Part shown: piece after piece, positions 1 to 7,659 of the stretch | Position numbering within the stretch: the stretch's first letter is position 1 | How the letters are laid out: each line of letters opens with the position of its first letter | NCBI GenBank assembly: GCA_905236815.1 | Contig: CAJOPE010000082.1 | Location: forward strand, 1 to 49,858 | Length of the DNA: 49,858 nucleotides | Origin: an uncultured Prevotella sp. | GTDB taxonomy: Bacteria > Bacteroidota > Bacteroidia > Bacteroidales > Bacteroidaceae | Direction: 5' to 3' | Translations under genes and position numbers: made by a program | The notes under the pieces: generated by a model | What the model saw: the letters and a program-made list of their open reading frames with translations, nothing else | What the model was told of the DNA's origin: nothing | Database searches by the model: none

Positions 1-1
1 G

Positions 2-1174
2 AACTCTCAGTTCGCTCAGCCATTGTTCGAGTTCTCTGGTGCTTGCTCTGGTTGTGGTGAGACTCCTTACGTTAAGTTGATTTCTCAGCTCTTCGGTGAC
101 CGTCAGATGGTTGCTAACGCTACAGGTTGTTCTTCTATCTACTCAGCATCTGTTCCTGCTACTCCATATACAACCAACGCTAAGGGTCAGGGTCCTGCAT
201 TCGACAACTCTTTGTTCGAGGACTTCTGCGAGTTCGGTCTTGGTATGGCAATGGGTAACAAGAAGATGAAGAGCCGTATCGTTGAGTTGCTCAACCAGGC
301 TAAGGAATCTGACAAGGCTTCTGAGGCTTACAAGGCTGCTGCTGACAAGTGGATCGCTGCTAAGGACGATGCAGATGCTTCTAAGGAGGCTGCTGCTGAA
401 CTTAAGCCATTGATCGCTGCAGCTGCTGCTGATGGTTGTGAGATTAACAAGGAGCTCAAGACTCTTGATCACTATCTCGTTAAGAGAAGTCAGTGGATCA
501 TCGGTGGTGATGGTGCTTCTTACGATATCGGTTACGGCGGTCTCGACCACGTACTTGCTTCTGGCGAGGATATCAACATCTTGGTTCTTGATACTGAGGT
601 TTACTCTAACACAGGTGGTCAGTCTTCTAAGTCTACACCAATCGGTGCTATCGCTCAGTTCGCAGCATCAGGTAAGCGTGTAAGCAAGAAGGATCTTGGT
701 TTGATGCAGGCTACTTATGGTTATGTTTACGTAGCACAGGTTGCTATGGGTGCAGACCAGGCTCAGACATTGAAGGCTATCCGTGAGGCAGAGTCTTATC
801 CAGGTCCATCACTCGTTATCGCTTATGCTCCATGTATCAACCATGGTATTAAGGGTAAGGATCCAGATGGTAAGGGCAAGCGTTCAATGAACCGTTCACA
901 GCACGAGGAAGAGCTCGCTGTAGAGTGCGGTTACTGGCACTTGTGGCGTAACGACCCACGTCTTGCAGCTGAGGGTAAGAACCCATTCCAGCTCGACTCT
1001 AAGGAGCCTAACTGGGATAACTTCCGCAACTACTTGATGGGTGAGGTTCGTTTCGCATCTCTTGCTAAGGCATTCCCTACAGAGGCTGAGGAGCTTTATG
1101 TAGCTACTCAGGAGAGCGCTTTGAAGCGTTACAAGTCTTACATCCGCAAGAGCAAGGAAGACTGGAGCGAATAA
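2..1174 (+). CDS. nifJ: Pyruvate:ferredoxin oxidoreductase, C-terminal part (5' truncated by window edge)
   Basis: Oxidative decarboxylation of pyruvate to acetyl-CoA with ferredoxin reduction, in the cytoplasm. The reading frame is open from base 2, so the gene begins upstream; the first start-like codon, a TTG at 23, is internal. The visible part is the C-terminal third. It has the cluster-binding motif SGACSGCGETPY, the thiamine-pyrophosphate loop GDGASYDIGYGG continuing to DTEVYSNTGGQ, and a later APCINHG motif with a conserved Cys. An Ala/Lys-rich helical insertion lies between the Cys motif and the TPP loop, as is normal for single-chain PFOR. A strong terminator follows. The even codon use suggests high expression. 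Confidence 0.96.
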   Translation, partial: NSQFAQPLFEFSGACSGCGETPYVKLISQLFGDRQMVANATGCSSIYSASVPATPYTTNAKGQGPAFDNSLFEDFCEFGLGMAMGNKKMKSRIVELLNQAKESDKASEAYKAAADKWIAAKDDADASKEAAAELKPLIAAAAADGCEINKELKTLDHYLVKRSQWIIGGDGASYDIGYGGLDHVLASGEDINILVLDTEVYSNTGGQSSKSTPIGAIAQFAASGKRVSKKDLGLMQATYGYVYVAQVAMGADQAQTLKAIREAESYPGPSLVIAYAPCINHGIKGKDPDGKGKRSMNRSQHEEELAVECGYWHLWRNDPRLAAEGKNPFQLDSKEPNWDNFRNYLMGEVRFASLAKAFPTEAEELYVATQESALKRYKSYIRKSKEDWSE

Positions 1175-1232
1175 TCTCTGACAGTTTAATCGCCTCTATC
1201 TCTTAGAAAGAGGATTGATTACACTATAATAT

Positions 1233-1268
1233 AAAGGATGGATTCAAAAATGAATCCATCCTTTTTTT
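1233..1268 (+). terminator. Rho-independent terminator after PFOR
   Basis: A perfect 14-bp stem (1233-1246 with 1251-1264) has a 4-base A loop and its 3' arm runs into a T tract. It lies 58 bases after the PFOR stop codon. Confidence 0.93.
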
Positions 1269-1352
1269 GTATATTTGTCGAAATACTATCGGTTCTAAAC
1301 CATAAATAAGCTACGAATAAAAAAATTCAAATAGTTTTTAAGATTAAATGAG

Positions 1353-1379
1353 TTTGAAACAAATAATTTAGTATCTTTG
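1353..1379 (+). promoter_or_regulatory. Bacteroidetes-type promoter of the Ala-rich lipoprotein gene
   Basis: TATCTTTG at 1372-1379 matches the -7 consensus TAnnTTTG. A TTTG at 1353-1356 could be the -33 element, though its spacing is a little short. The predicted transcript would have a leader of roughly 60 bases before the ATG at 1450. Confidence 0.75.
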
Positions 1380-1449
1380 CAGAAAATTATTTAATTAAAC
1401 ATTTTATAAATCATCTATAGTAATTTGATTTACCATAATTAAGAAAAAT

Positions 1450-2289
1450 ATGAAGAAAGTATTTATGGCCATCGCAGCTTGCAGCCTTCTTTTGGCTAGC
1501 TGTGGCAACAAAACCGACAACGCAGCTTCTACAACAGAAACAAATGACTCTGTAGCAGCTATCGACTCTGTAGCTAACCTTACACCAGCATCTCAAAAGA
1601 CTGTTGACAACCTTACTGCTGAACTCGAGAAAGCAGTTCAGTCTAAGGATCAGAAAGCTACTATTGTGACTCTTGCAAATATGCAGACAATTTATAAGAA
1701 CCTCGTTACATCCAATAAATTAGAGGAGGCTGAGTCTTATGGTTCTGCTATCAAGGCATTTATCAATAAAAACGCTGAAGCGCTGAAGAGTGTTGCTAAT
1801 GGCAATGCTACTATTGGAAGTTTGATTTTGGGTATCCAGAACCTTCCTACTACTGCATCAACAACTGCAGATGAGGCTAAGGCTGCTGTTGCTTCTGATG
1901 TTGTGGCACTCGCCTCTCCTACTGTTGCTAACGGAGTAACAGCTATCGAGACTGCCGAGGCTGCTGCCGAAGCTATCAAGAATGCTCCTGCTGCAGTAAA
2001 GAATGCTGCCGAGAATGCTGCTGTAACAGCTGTTAACAATGCAAAGACTACCGCTGAAACTGCTGCAAACAATGCTAAGACTGCTGCCGAGAACAAGGTA
2101 ACCAGCGAGGTTAACAAGGCTGCAACAAAGGCTAACAATGCTGTAACAACTGCTCAGCAGAAGGCTAACGAGAGTGTTACTAAGGCTCAGAACAAGGCTG
2201 CAGAAAAGGTAACCAACGCTCAGAATAAAGCTAACGCTGCTGTTAACGATGCTGCCAATAAGGCTCTTAAAGGCATCGGTCTTCAGTAA
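1450..2289 (+). CDS. Alanine-rich helical lipoprotein, unknown function
   Basis: A 279-residue envelope lipoprotein. The signal peptide ends in a lipobox (LLLASC, Cys18). Residues about 45-115 look like a compact helical region. From about residue 150 to 270 the chain is a long low-complexity helix of NAxxxAxNA-type repeats rich in Ala, Asn, Lys and Thr, which should form an extended amphipathic helix or coiled coil. The compositional pattern recalls apolipoprotein- or LEA-like helices and may arise from internal duplication. It has its own promoter and its own terminator, so it is probably monocistronic. I do not recognise a named family; a role spanning the periplasm or contacting the cell wall is inference only. 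Confidence 0.85.
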   Translation: MKKVFMAIAACSLLLASCGNKTDNAASTTETNDSVAAIDSVANLTPASQKTVDNLTAELEKAVQSKDQKATIVTLANMQTIYKNLVTSNKLEEAESYGSAIKAFINKNAEALKSVANGNATIGSLILGIQNLPTTASTTADEAKAAVASDVVALASPTVANGVTAIETAEAAAEAIKNAPAAVKNAAENAAVTAVNNAKTTAETAANNAKTAAENKVTSEVNKAATKANNAVTTAQQKANESVTKAQNKAAEKVTNAQNKANAAVNDAANKALKGIGLQ

Positions 2290-2352
2290 TTCGAATGAAC
2301 AGGGTGCAATTTATTGAGTGATTGCTTTATTTTTGTACCGATAAGATAATAC

Positions 2353-2413
2353 TACTGTCACACATTTCGCAACTATTGAAAAGATAGTGAGATGTTGTGA
2401 CAGTATTTTTTTT
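2353..2413 (+). terminator. Long-stem terminator after the Ala-rich lipoprotein gene
   Basis: A 10-bp perfect outer stem (2353-2362 with 2396-2405) encloses a second imperfect stem and is followed by eight T residues. Confidence 0.85.
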
Positions 2414-2492
2414 GCTTCTTAACTAGAAGAACAAAACAGCAGAAACATCAATGATTTTGAAGTCTGTTTCTAACCCTATCATTTATTGAAGC

Positions 2493-2570
2493 TAAATGCA
2501 CCATTTAGAGGTCGTAAACCGTCGGTTTAGACCAGCTAAACGGTGGAGTTAGCTTTTTTAACAATTCAAC
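2493..2570 (+). repeat. Three-hairpin interspersed element, copy 1
   Basis: A 78-bp element with a second copy at 20936-21013 in the same orientation and of the same length. It comprises a small hairpin (TAAA..TTTA), a strong hairpin GGTC-G-TAAACC with its exact complement GGTTTA-GACC, and a third stem AGCTAA..TTAGCT followed by a T run. The first 42 bases are identical between copies. It lies between converging genes. No ORF is visible. The T run makes the third hairpin terminator-like. Confidence 0.75.
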
Positions 2571-2611
2571 TCTATTTCTTCGACGAAAACAATAGTTGGT
2601 ATAAAACGGAA

Positions 2612-2650
2612 CAACACATAAGGTTTTGTCAAATAAAACCTTATGTGTTG
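2612..2650. repeat. Perfect 16-bp inverted repeat
   Basis: Bases 2612-2627 pair exactly with 2635-2650 around a 7-base loop. It sits between the 3' ends of the lipoprotein gene and the nuclease gene and may serve as a bidirectional transcript-end hairpin. There is no T run right after the stem on the plus strand, so terminator function is uncertain. Confidence 0.7.
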
Positions 2651-2705
2651 CTATAAAATAGACTATGTATTATCCAATAACTATGTCTATATTTAACTTT
2701 CTGAA

Positions 2706-3623
2706 TTAATTCCAATCGCTCAAATTTGCTTCCTTCTCTACTCGCTTCTCCACTTCATCTGGAAGCTGAGAGAAAAAGTCGTAACCTGTAATGCGCTCGA
2801 CTTCATCTACACTGTTGACATAGGCATCTTTCGGACGATTACCCTCTGTATTTCGATAGATAAAACCAATCGCCTTTGGTTTTCCTCCTTCTCGGCAAAG
2901 CACAACCTTAAAGAAAGCTTCAGGAACCATCACTTTGTGAGTACCAATACGCTTATGCTTATTGCCAATAAAAATAGGACCACAAACGATGTCAACACTT
3001 CCATATTTCTTAGCCCACTTTCTACACTGGTTCTCCATCTCATTCCAGTCACCAGTATTCAAATTATGATTTTGCGGACACATATTTGACATCAAGAAGG
3101 ATTGCTCCTGTGCTAACTGACTCCACTTGTTATCGCCTGATGGACACATATGTCCCCTGTCATAGCCACTTCGGTTATAATCATAGGTGTTCACCCAAGG
3201 ACGTGGGGTATCTTCATCCTCATGAAACTTAATGCCCTCGCGCTTGTATGGTCCTGTAACATGATCGGCTGTAAGATGCCATGCCACCCAGTTTGGAATG
3301 CCCTTCTCGCTATTATAAGAACATATATATGCGTGGCGATACAGAATAAGTTCTGAAATATCTTTTCGCTCCTTTGGAGTAAGGATGCTAGATGATAGTT
3401 GAGAAGTTGAAGTTTTTTTCTTTTTAGAAGAAGTCTCACTCTCCTTAGCAGAAGACTGTTCCTTGGTCAATTCATTATTAATAGCTTTAACCTCTCGGGA
3501 TATCGTTTTTACATTATTCTCGATTTTGCGAAGTTTATGTTCTACCGCGTTGGCTTTCTCAAAATAATCACACGAACTCAATGTTAAGAGTAGTGTAAAT
3601 AATAAAATGCTATATTTTTTCAT
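2706..3623 (-). CDS. DNA/RNA non-specific endonuclease (NUC1 family) lipoprotein
   Basis: A predicted 305-residue exported nuclease of the beta-beta-alpha-metal (NUC1/EndA) family that would degrade DNA or RNA outside the cytoplasm. From the ATG at 3623 there is a signal peptide with lipobox LTLSSC (Cys18). A Lys/Ser-rich coiled linker follows (about 25-80), then the nuclease domain from about 85. DRGHMCPSGD contains the catalytic His158, and SNMCPQNHNLNTGDWN contains the metal-binding Asn region. A longer reading frame starts 12 codons upstream, but the promoter box at 3629-3636 lies within that extension, so the shorter start is preferred. Probable roles are nutrient nucleic-acid scavenging or defence against extracellular DNA (inference). 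Confidence 0.9.
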   Translation of the reverse strand: MKKYSILLFTLLLTLSSCDYFEKANAVEHKLRKIENNVKTISREVKAINNELTKEQSSAKESETSSKKKKTSTSQLSSSILTPKERKDISELILYRHAYICSYNSEKGIPNWVAWHLTADHVTGPYKREGIKFHEDEDTPRPWVNTYDYNRSGYDRGHMCPSGDNKWSQLAQEQSFLMSNMCPQNHNLNTGDWNEMENQCRKWAKKYGSVDIVCGPIFIGNKHKRIGTHKVMVPEAFFKVVLCREGGKPKAIGFIYRNTEGNRPKDAYVNSVDEVERITGYDFFSQLPDEVEKRVEKEANLSDWN

Positions 3624-3628
3624 AGCTG

Positions 3629-3636
3629 CAAAGGTA
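3629..3636 (-). promoter_or_regulatory. Promoter -7 box of the nuclease gene (leaderless arrangement)
   Basis: TACCTTTG on the minus strand ends only 5 bases before the ATG at 3623. The expected transcription start falls on or next to the start codon. An upstream TTTG is present at a plausible -33 distance. Confidence 0.7.
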
Positions 3637-3689
3637 CTACTTTTTAAGGAAACAAACAAATTCCTTAAAAAGTAATCTTCCTAGCTATT

Positions 3690-4616
3690 TCACCCTTGAC
3701 GCTTCATTCTCTTTATTGCCCAAAGCCAATAGAAAAGAAGCAGAGGATAACCGATAAAATAAAGACTACTAATGCTGAAAACTACATAATCAACAGCGCA
3801 TACACCTACTAGTCCACCCATATAAAGCAGTCCATCAGCAATCGGTAATTTATGATATACTTCATCCAGACAAGCTATAAATACGATAAGCAAAAGCCAT
3901 ACACTTGCAAGGAAGAATCCAAGGATATGAGGTACTGCCATCGGATTAAGTGTTGGATGGTAATAGAATTGCCGCCACATATCCGGCCAGAAAGTCTGAA
4001 TAGTTGCGTAGAAAGTGGCACTGGTAGCCACAATCAGCACAAGAGCAGTAGGATAAGGTGAATCTATATCGTTGAAATGAACTAGATATCCCCCTTTCGA
4101 AACCGTTTTCTTCAGGAAATATGCCATACTTATCACCAGCACTACTATGAGGAAAATAAGCAAGTGAATATCGCTGAAGGTTGAAATAAACTGCGAGATA
4201 GGATCATCAGGAACCACACTCGGCAAAAGCTTCGACTCATGAATCCAGCCAAATTCTGAATTAACAGTAGCTAGTTGAATCCAAACAGAATCAATAGAAT
4301 CCTGCGGCATCATGCGAATATCCGCTACTACCAACAAGGAATGTTTCTTCACAGCAAACGAATCAACGAGCATTCCACTCATCAATTCCTCAGGCAACTG
4401 ACGCAGTAATTCTAACGAATCTTTCTTTACAACAAAATTATACTTATAAGTATAATGATGTTTTGAAGAAAAGGAAATAGAATCGAGTTGACGGTCATTG
4501 TACTCAATCAGAGCATCATGCTGCTGATGCTTCTGATTGTGTGGATGATAACAACTGTCAAATGACAACAAGGTTATCATCAAGACTAGTATTGCGATAT
4601 ATTTCCTTTGCTTCAT
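3690..4616 (-). CDS. Membrane protein with N-terminal extracytoplasmic domain, unknown function
   Basis: A 308-residue envelope protein. The N-terminus looks like a lipoprotein signal (LLSFDSC, Cys22). A mixed extracytoplasmic domain follows to about residue 140 and includes a WIQLATVNSEFGWIHESKL stretch resembling an SH3-like fold. Then come several hydrophobic segments (about 150-170, 190-205, 230-250, 262-300). Proteins of this pattern are common conserved hypotheticals in Bacteroidales. It follows the U32 gene after 32 bases on the same strand and is probably cotranscribed with it. I cannot assign a function. Confidence 0.8.
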   Translation of the reverse strand: MKQRKYIAILVLMITLLSFDSCYHPHNQKHQQHDALIEYNDRQLDSISFSSKHHYTYKYNFVVKKDSLELLRQLPEELMSGMLVDSFAVKKHSLLVVADIRMMPQDSIDSVWIQLATVNSEFGWIHESKLLPSVVPDDPISQFISTFSDIHLLIFLIVVLVISMAYFLKKTVSKGGYLVHFNDIDSPYPTALVLIVATSATFYATIQTFWPDMWRQFYYHPTLNPMAVPHILGFFLASVWLLLIVFIACLDEVYHKLPIADGLLYMGGLVGVCAVDYVVFSISSLYFIGYPLLLFYWLWAIKRMKRQG

Positions 4617-4648
4617 GGTTGTTCTCTCACATTTTTCGCTAACGAGTT

Positions 4649-6535
4649 CTACAACTCAGCAACAATATCCATCTGGCATTCAGCACATTTGAACTCCAGA
4701 CGGAACTTTCTACCATCAGGCAATTGCAAGCGAAGAGGTTCTTTCCATGTAGGCTTCTTACCTCCACGCTTCACACAGTAGCCCAAGCTATAGCGAATAC
4801 AATGACGACACTGCATTATCAGATTTTCTTCCTGTTGAAGGGCTTCCTTATCCATCACCTCAAATGCAGGACGAATATCCTTCATTCCTTGTTCCTGATA
4901 AAAATCACGGGCAAGTGGGTTACTGATATTGTATAGATAGGAATATTTTTGATATTCTGGCTGCCAGTTTAAGGAAGTTCTTTCTATGCTTACCTTTTCA
5001 GTAGCCTTATTCATAGATGGTTGAGCCTCCAGTGCAGATAGTGCCTCAAAAGCATCCCTTCGTAAATCTGCCAGTAAACTGCTTGGAATAAAATACTGGT
5101 CTGCGCCCTCCTCTATCTCAATATGCTGAGCCTCATAAATCGTATTACCCAACTTACTTAACTGTCGGAGAATATTCTCCTTTTGAGGCTTTTTCGCAGG
5201 CTGATGTTCAAAAACAATTGAGCTCTCTGCCCTCTGATAAGAAGCAGGATGACGAACTACAAGTTTAAATCCCTCCTCTGTCAAGCCAAAAGCCATATCA
5301 ACTGGCAACTTTCTTTCGGCTGTCTTACCAGATAAGATTTTATCGAAAGCCTCATCGTGACTGCGATAGAGTTTCATCCCTGGCTTCAACCCCTGAGGCA
5401 TACGGAATGGGAATATACGATTACCAACAGCCTTATTAACTCGGAAGCCCACCAATGCGGCATCCCCCTCACCAGCAACAGGATTCAGATAGCAAAGACC
5501 ATCGCCATTTGCAAAACTGGCAGTACCAGCCACATTGAAACTGTCACGACGAATTTCCTTCACTCTTCCAACATATTCACCCAATGCCTTTGGAGTGTCA
5601 AAATTAGCAATCTGTGGCTGACGTCCATTGGCAAAATAAGTGGTGTAACCTCGGTTAAAAGTCTTTGCAAGGTCCGGTTCAAATTCATAGTGAACACTTC
5701 CTCTCGAAGCACGGCAATACTCATTCGGACGGTGTTTTACAATCTCATCCAACTTCTTGCTATAGGCAGCCACCACATTCTTTACATAATCAGCATCCTT
5801 CAGTCTGCCCTCAATCTTGAAGGCACTTGCTCCTGCATCCGCCAAGTCCTCAAGATTCTCAATCTGACACATATCCTTCAAGGAAAGCAGATGGCGCTGA
5901 TGCTCAATTGTGCGGCCATTATCATCCTTCAGGTCAAATGCCAGACGGCAGAACTGTGCACATTCCCCTCGATTGGCAGAACGTTGGAAACAATACTGCG
6001 AGGCATAGCATACACCCGAATAGCTCACACAGAGCGCTCCATGTACAAAAGCCTCCAATTCTACTTCAGGATTCTTCTCGTGAATCTCGCGAATCTCCTC
6101 CAATGACAACTCTCTTGCCAAAACCACTCTGTCAAAACCCAGGGAACTCAACCATGCCACCTTTTCTGATGTTCGGGTATCACACTGCGTAGAAGAATGC
6201 AGACTGAGCTTAATGTCCTCCTCTTTAAGAGCTTTTAATATACCCATATCCTGTACAAGAATGGCATCAACACCTATTTCCTGCAGATTGCGGATGAGTG
6301 ATAAAGTATCTTCTACTTCGTCCTCGTAAACTATAGTGTTCACGGTTACGTGAACTGCAGCACCATACTGGTGAGCATAGTCGCATAAGGTTTTAATATC
6401 CTCGAGCGAATTGCCAGCTGCGGCACGTGCGCCATGATGACTGGCACCTATATAAACAGCATCAGCACCGTGGTCGATAGCCGCGATGCCAACTTCCAGA
6501 TTTTTAGCTGGAGCTAATAATTCAAGTTTTCTCAT
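4649..6535 (-). CDS. Peptidase U32 family protein (RlhA/TrhP-like RNA hydroxylation factor)
   Basis: 628 residues, much longer than the core U32 domain. The N-terminus MRKLELLAPAKNLE is typical of U32. A cysteine set in GALCVSYSGVCYAS..QYCFQRSANRGECAQFC is characteristic of members thought to hold an iron-sulfur cluster. The C-terminal extension ends in a Cys-rich tail (CRHCIRYSLGYC and CAEC). Well-studied relatives in E. coli, RlhA (YdcP) and TrhP (YegQ), act in 5-hydroxylation of 23S rRNA cytidine or tRNA uridine rather than as proteases. The length is nearer RlhA. The substrate here is inferred. It starts 3 bases after the metA stop codon, so the two are probably cotranscribed. Confidence 0.88.
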   Translation of the reverse strand: MRKLELLAPAKNLEVGIAAIDHGADAVYIGASHHGARAAAGNSLEDIKTLCDYAHQYGAAVHVTVNTIVYEDEVEDTLSLIRNLQEIGVDAILVQDMGILKALKEEDIKLSLHSSTQCDTRTSEKVAWLSSLGFDRVVLARELSLEEIREIHEKNPEVELEAFVHGALCVSYSGVCYASQYCFQRSANRGECAQFCRLAFDLKDDNGRTIEHQRHLLSLKDMCQIENLEDLADAGASAFKIEGRLKDADYVKNVVAAYSKKLDEIVKHRPNEYCRASRGSVHYEFEPDLAKTFNRGYTTYFANGRQPQIANFDTPKALGEYVGRVKEIRRDSFNVAGTASFANGDGLCYLNPVAGEGDAALVGFRVNKAVGNRIFPFRMPQGLKPGMKLYRSHDEAFDKILSGKTAERKLPVDMAFGLTEEGFKLVVRHPASYQRAESSIVFEHQPAKKPQKENILRQLSKLGNTIYEAQHIEIEEGADQYFIPSSLLADLRRDAFEALSALEAQPSMNKATEKVSIERTSLNWQPEYQKYSYLYNISNPLARDFYQEQGMKDIRPAFEVMDKEALQQEENLIMQCRHCIRYSLGYCVKRGGKKPTWKEPLRLQLPDGRKFRLEFKCAECQMDIVAEL

Positions 6536-6538
6536 ACA

Positions 6539-7456
6539 CTACTTAATGTCGTCAATATTGTAAGGCGTTTCCTGATAAACATAATAGTTAAGCCAATTCG
6601 TATAGAATAGATTGGCAGCCGAACGCCAAGTCACCATTGGTACCTGCTTTGGATCATCGTGCATATAATAATGCTCAGGCATCTCCACATCATCACGTTT
6701 TCCCAAATCACGCTTATATTCCTTATCAAGCGTATCTGGATTATATTCTAGATGCCCGAGGATATAAAATTCTCGACCTTCACGCGATTCAACGATACTC
6801 ACGCCAGCTTCCTCAGATTCCGCAATAATATTTAATGAATCCACCTTGTCGATATCCTCCTTATGTACCTCCATATGTCGACTGTGAGGCATTTGAAATA
6901 CGCTGTCAAAACCTCGGAAGATAGGAAGCTGTTCGTCATCAGGAAGTGTTGGATAAACTCCAAACTTCTTCTTTGGCAACTTATATTTTGGAATACCATA
7001 GAAATGATAAAGTGCTGCCATAGCCCCCCAACAGAGATAAAGCGTACTCTCAACATGCGTGCGCGCCCAATCAAATACGCCCTTGATTTCTTCCCAATAG
7101 TCCACATCCTCAAATGGAATATCCTCAACTGGAGCGCCTGTGACTATCATTCCATCAAACTTATGCTGCATCAACTCGGCAGCATCACGATAGAACATCA
7201 TCATATGCTCAATAGGAGTATTCTTTGAAGTATGCGTCTTCAGTTTCATAAAATAAACCTCCAACTGCAAAGGGGTATTCGAGAGCAGGCGAATAAGATC
7301 TGTCTCAGTTGTCACCTTCATCGGCATCAGATTCAAGATCACAATGCGAAGCGGACGCACGTCCTGACTATGGGCGCGTGTCTCATCCATAACGAAGATA
7401 TTTTCTTTCTTCAGTAGATCAATTGCTGGAAGTCTATCGGGTAATCTTAATGGCAT
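6539..7456 (-). CDS. metA: Homoserine O-acyltransferase MetA, probably acetyl-CoA dependent
   Basis: Activates homoserine for methionine synthesis; cytoplasmic. It is 305 residues, the normal family length. The catalytic Cys142 lies in LYLCWGAMAAL, and His235 and Glu237 lie in ILGHLEYN. Residue 111 is Glu (TGAPVE). In the MetA family, Glu at this position has been linked to acetyl-CoA use and Gly to succinyl-CoA use, so homoserine O-acetyltransferase activity is more likely than the succinyl activity the name suggests. It has a promoter at 7493-7500 with a leader of about 30 bases and no visible SAM riboswitch. The U32 gene follows directly. Confidence 0.95.
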   Translation of the reverse strand: MPLRLPDRLPAIDLLKKENIFVMDETRAHSQDVRPLRIVILNLMPMKVTTETDLIRLLSNTPLQLEVYFMKLKTHTSKNTPIEHMMMFYRDAAELMQHKFDGMIVTGAPVEDIPFEDVDYWEEIKGVFDWARTHVESTLYLCWGAMAALYHFYGIPKYKLPKKKFGVYPTLPDDEQLPIFRGFDSVFQMPHSRHMEVHKEDIDKVDSLNIIAESEEAGVSIVESREGREFYILGHLEYNPDTLDKEYKRDLGKRDDVEMPEHYYMHDDPKQVPMVTWRSAANLFYTNWLNYYVYQETPYNIDDIK

Positions 7457-7492
7457 TTCTAAATATCCTTTCTTTAACTCTTAAACTATTGG

Positions 7493-7500
7493 CAAAGATA
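7493..7500 (-). promoter_or_regulatory. Promoter -7 box of metA
   Basis: TATCTTTG on the minus strand, 36 bases upstream of the metA start codon. Confidence 0.75.
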
Positions 7501-7598
7501 ATCATTTTTCCTCTAATAATAAAGTTATCCAAGGAAAACATTATAAAGAAAGAAAATATACCCATTTGTTTACATGAATATACCATAACTTTGCTATC

Positions 7599-7636
7599 AA
7601 AAAAAATTGCTTCTCTGCAATAAAGCAAAGAAGCAA
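7599..7636 (-). terminator. Terminator of the M13 peptidase gene
   Basis: Read on the minus strand, an 8-bp stem (7636-7629 with 7614-7607) is followed by a T run. It lies 24 bases beyond the peptidase stop codon. Confidence 0.8.
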
Positions 7637-7659
7637 CTTATCTATTTTTAGGTTTTTAA

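Noticed and set aside
1737..2138. Minus-strand Ala-rich ORF of 133 codons
   Set aside because: A mirror of the Ala-rich repeats of the lipoprotein gene on the plus strand.
5357..6106. Long plus-strand ORF of 249 codons
   Set aside because: It is antisense to the U32 gene, has no recognisable motif or promoter, and its composition mirrors the sense codons.
6457..7500. SAM riboswitch before metA
   Set aside because: The predicted leader is only about 30 bases and shows no aptamer motif.
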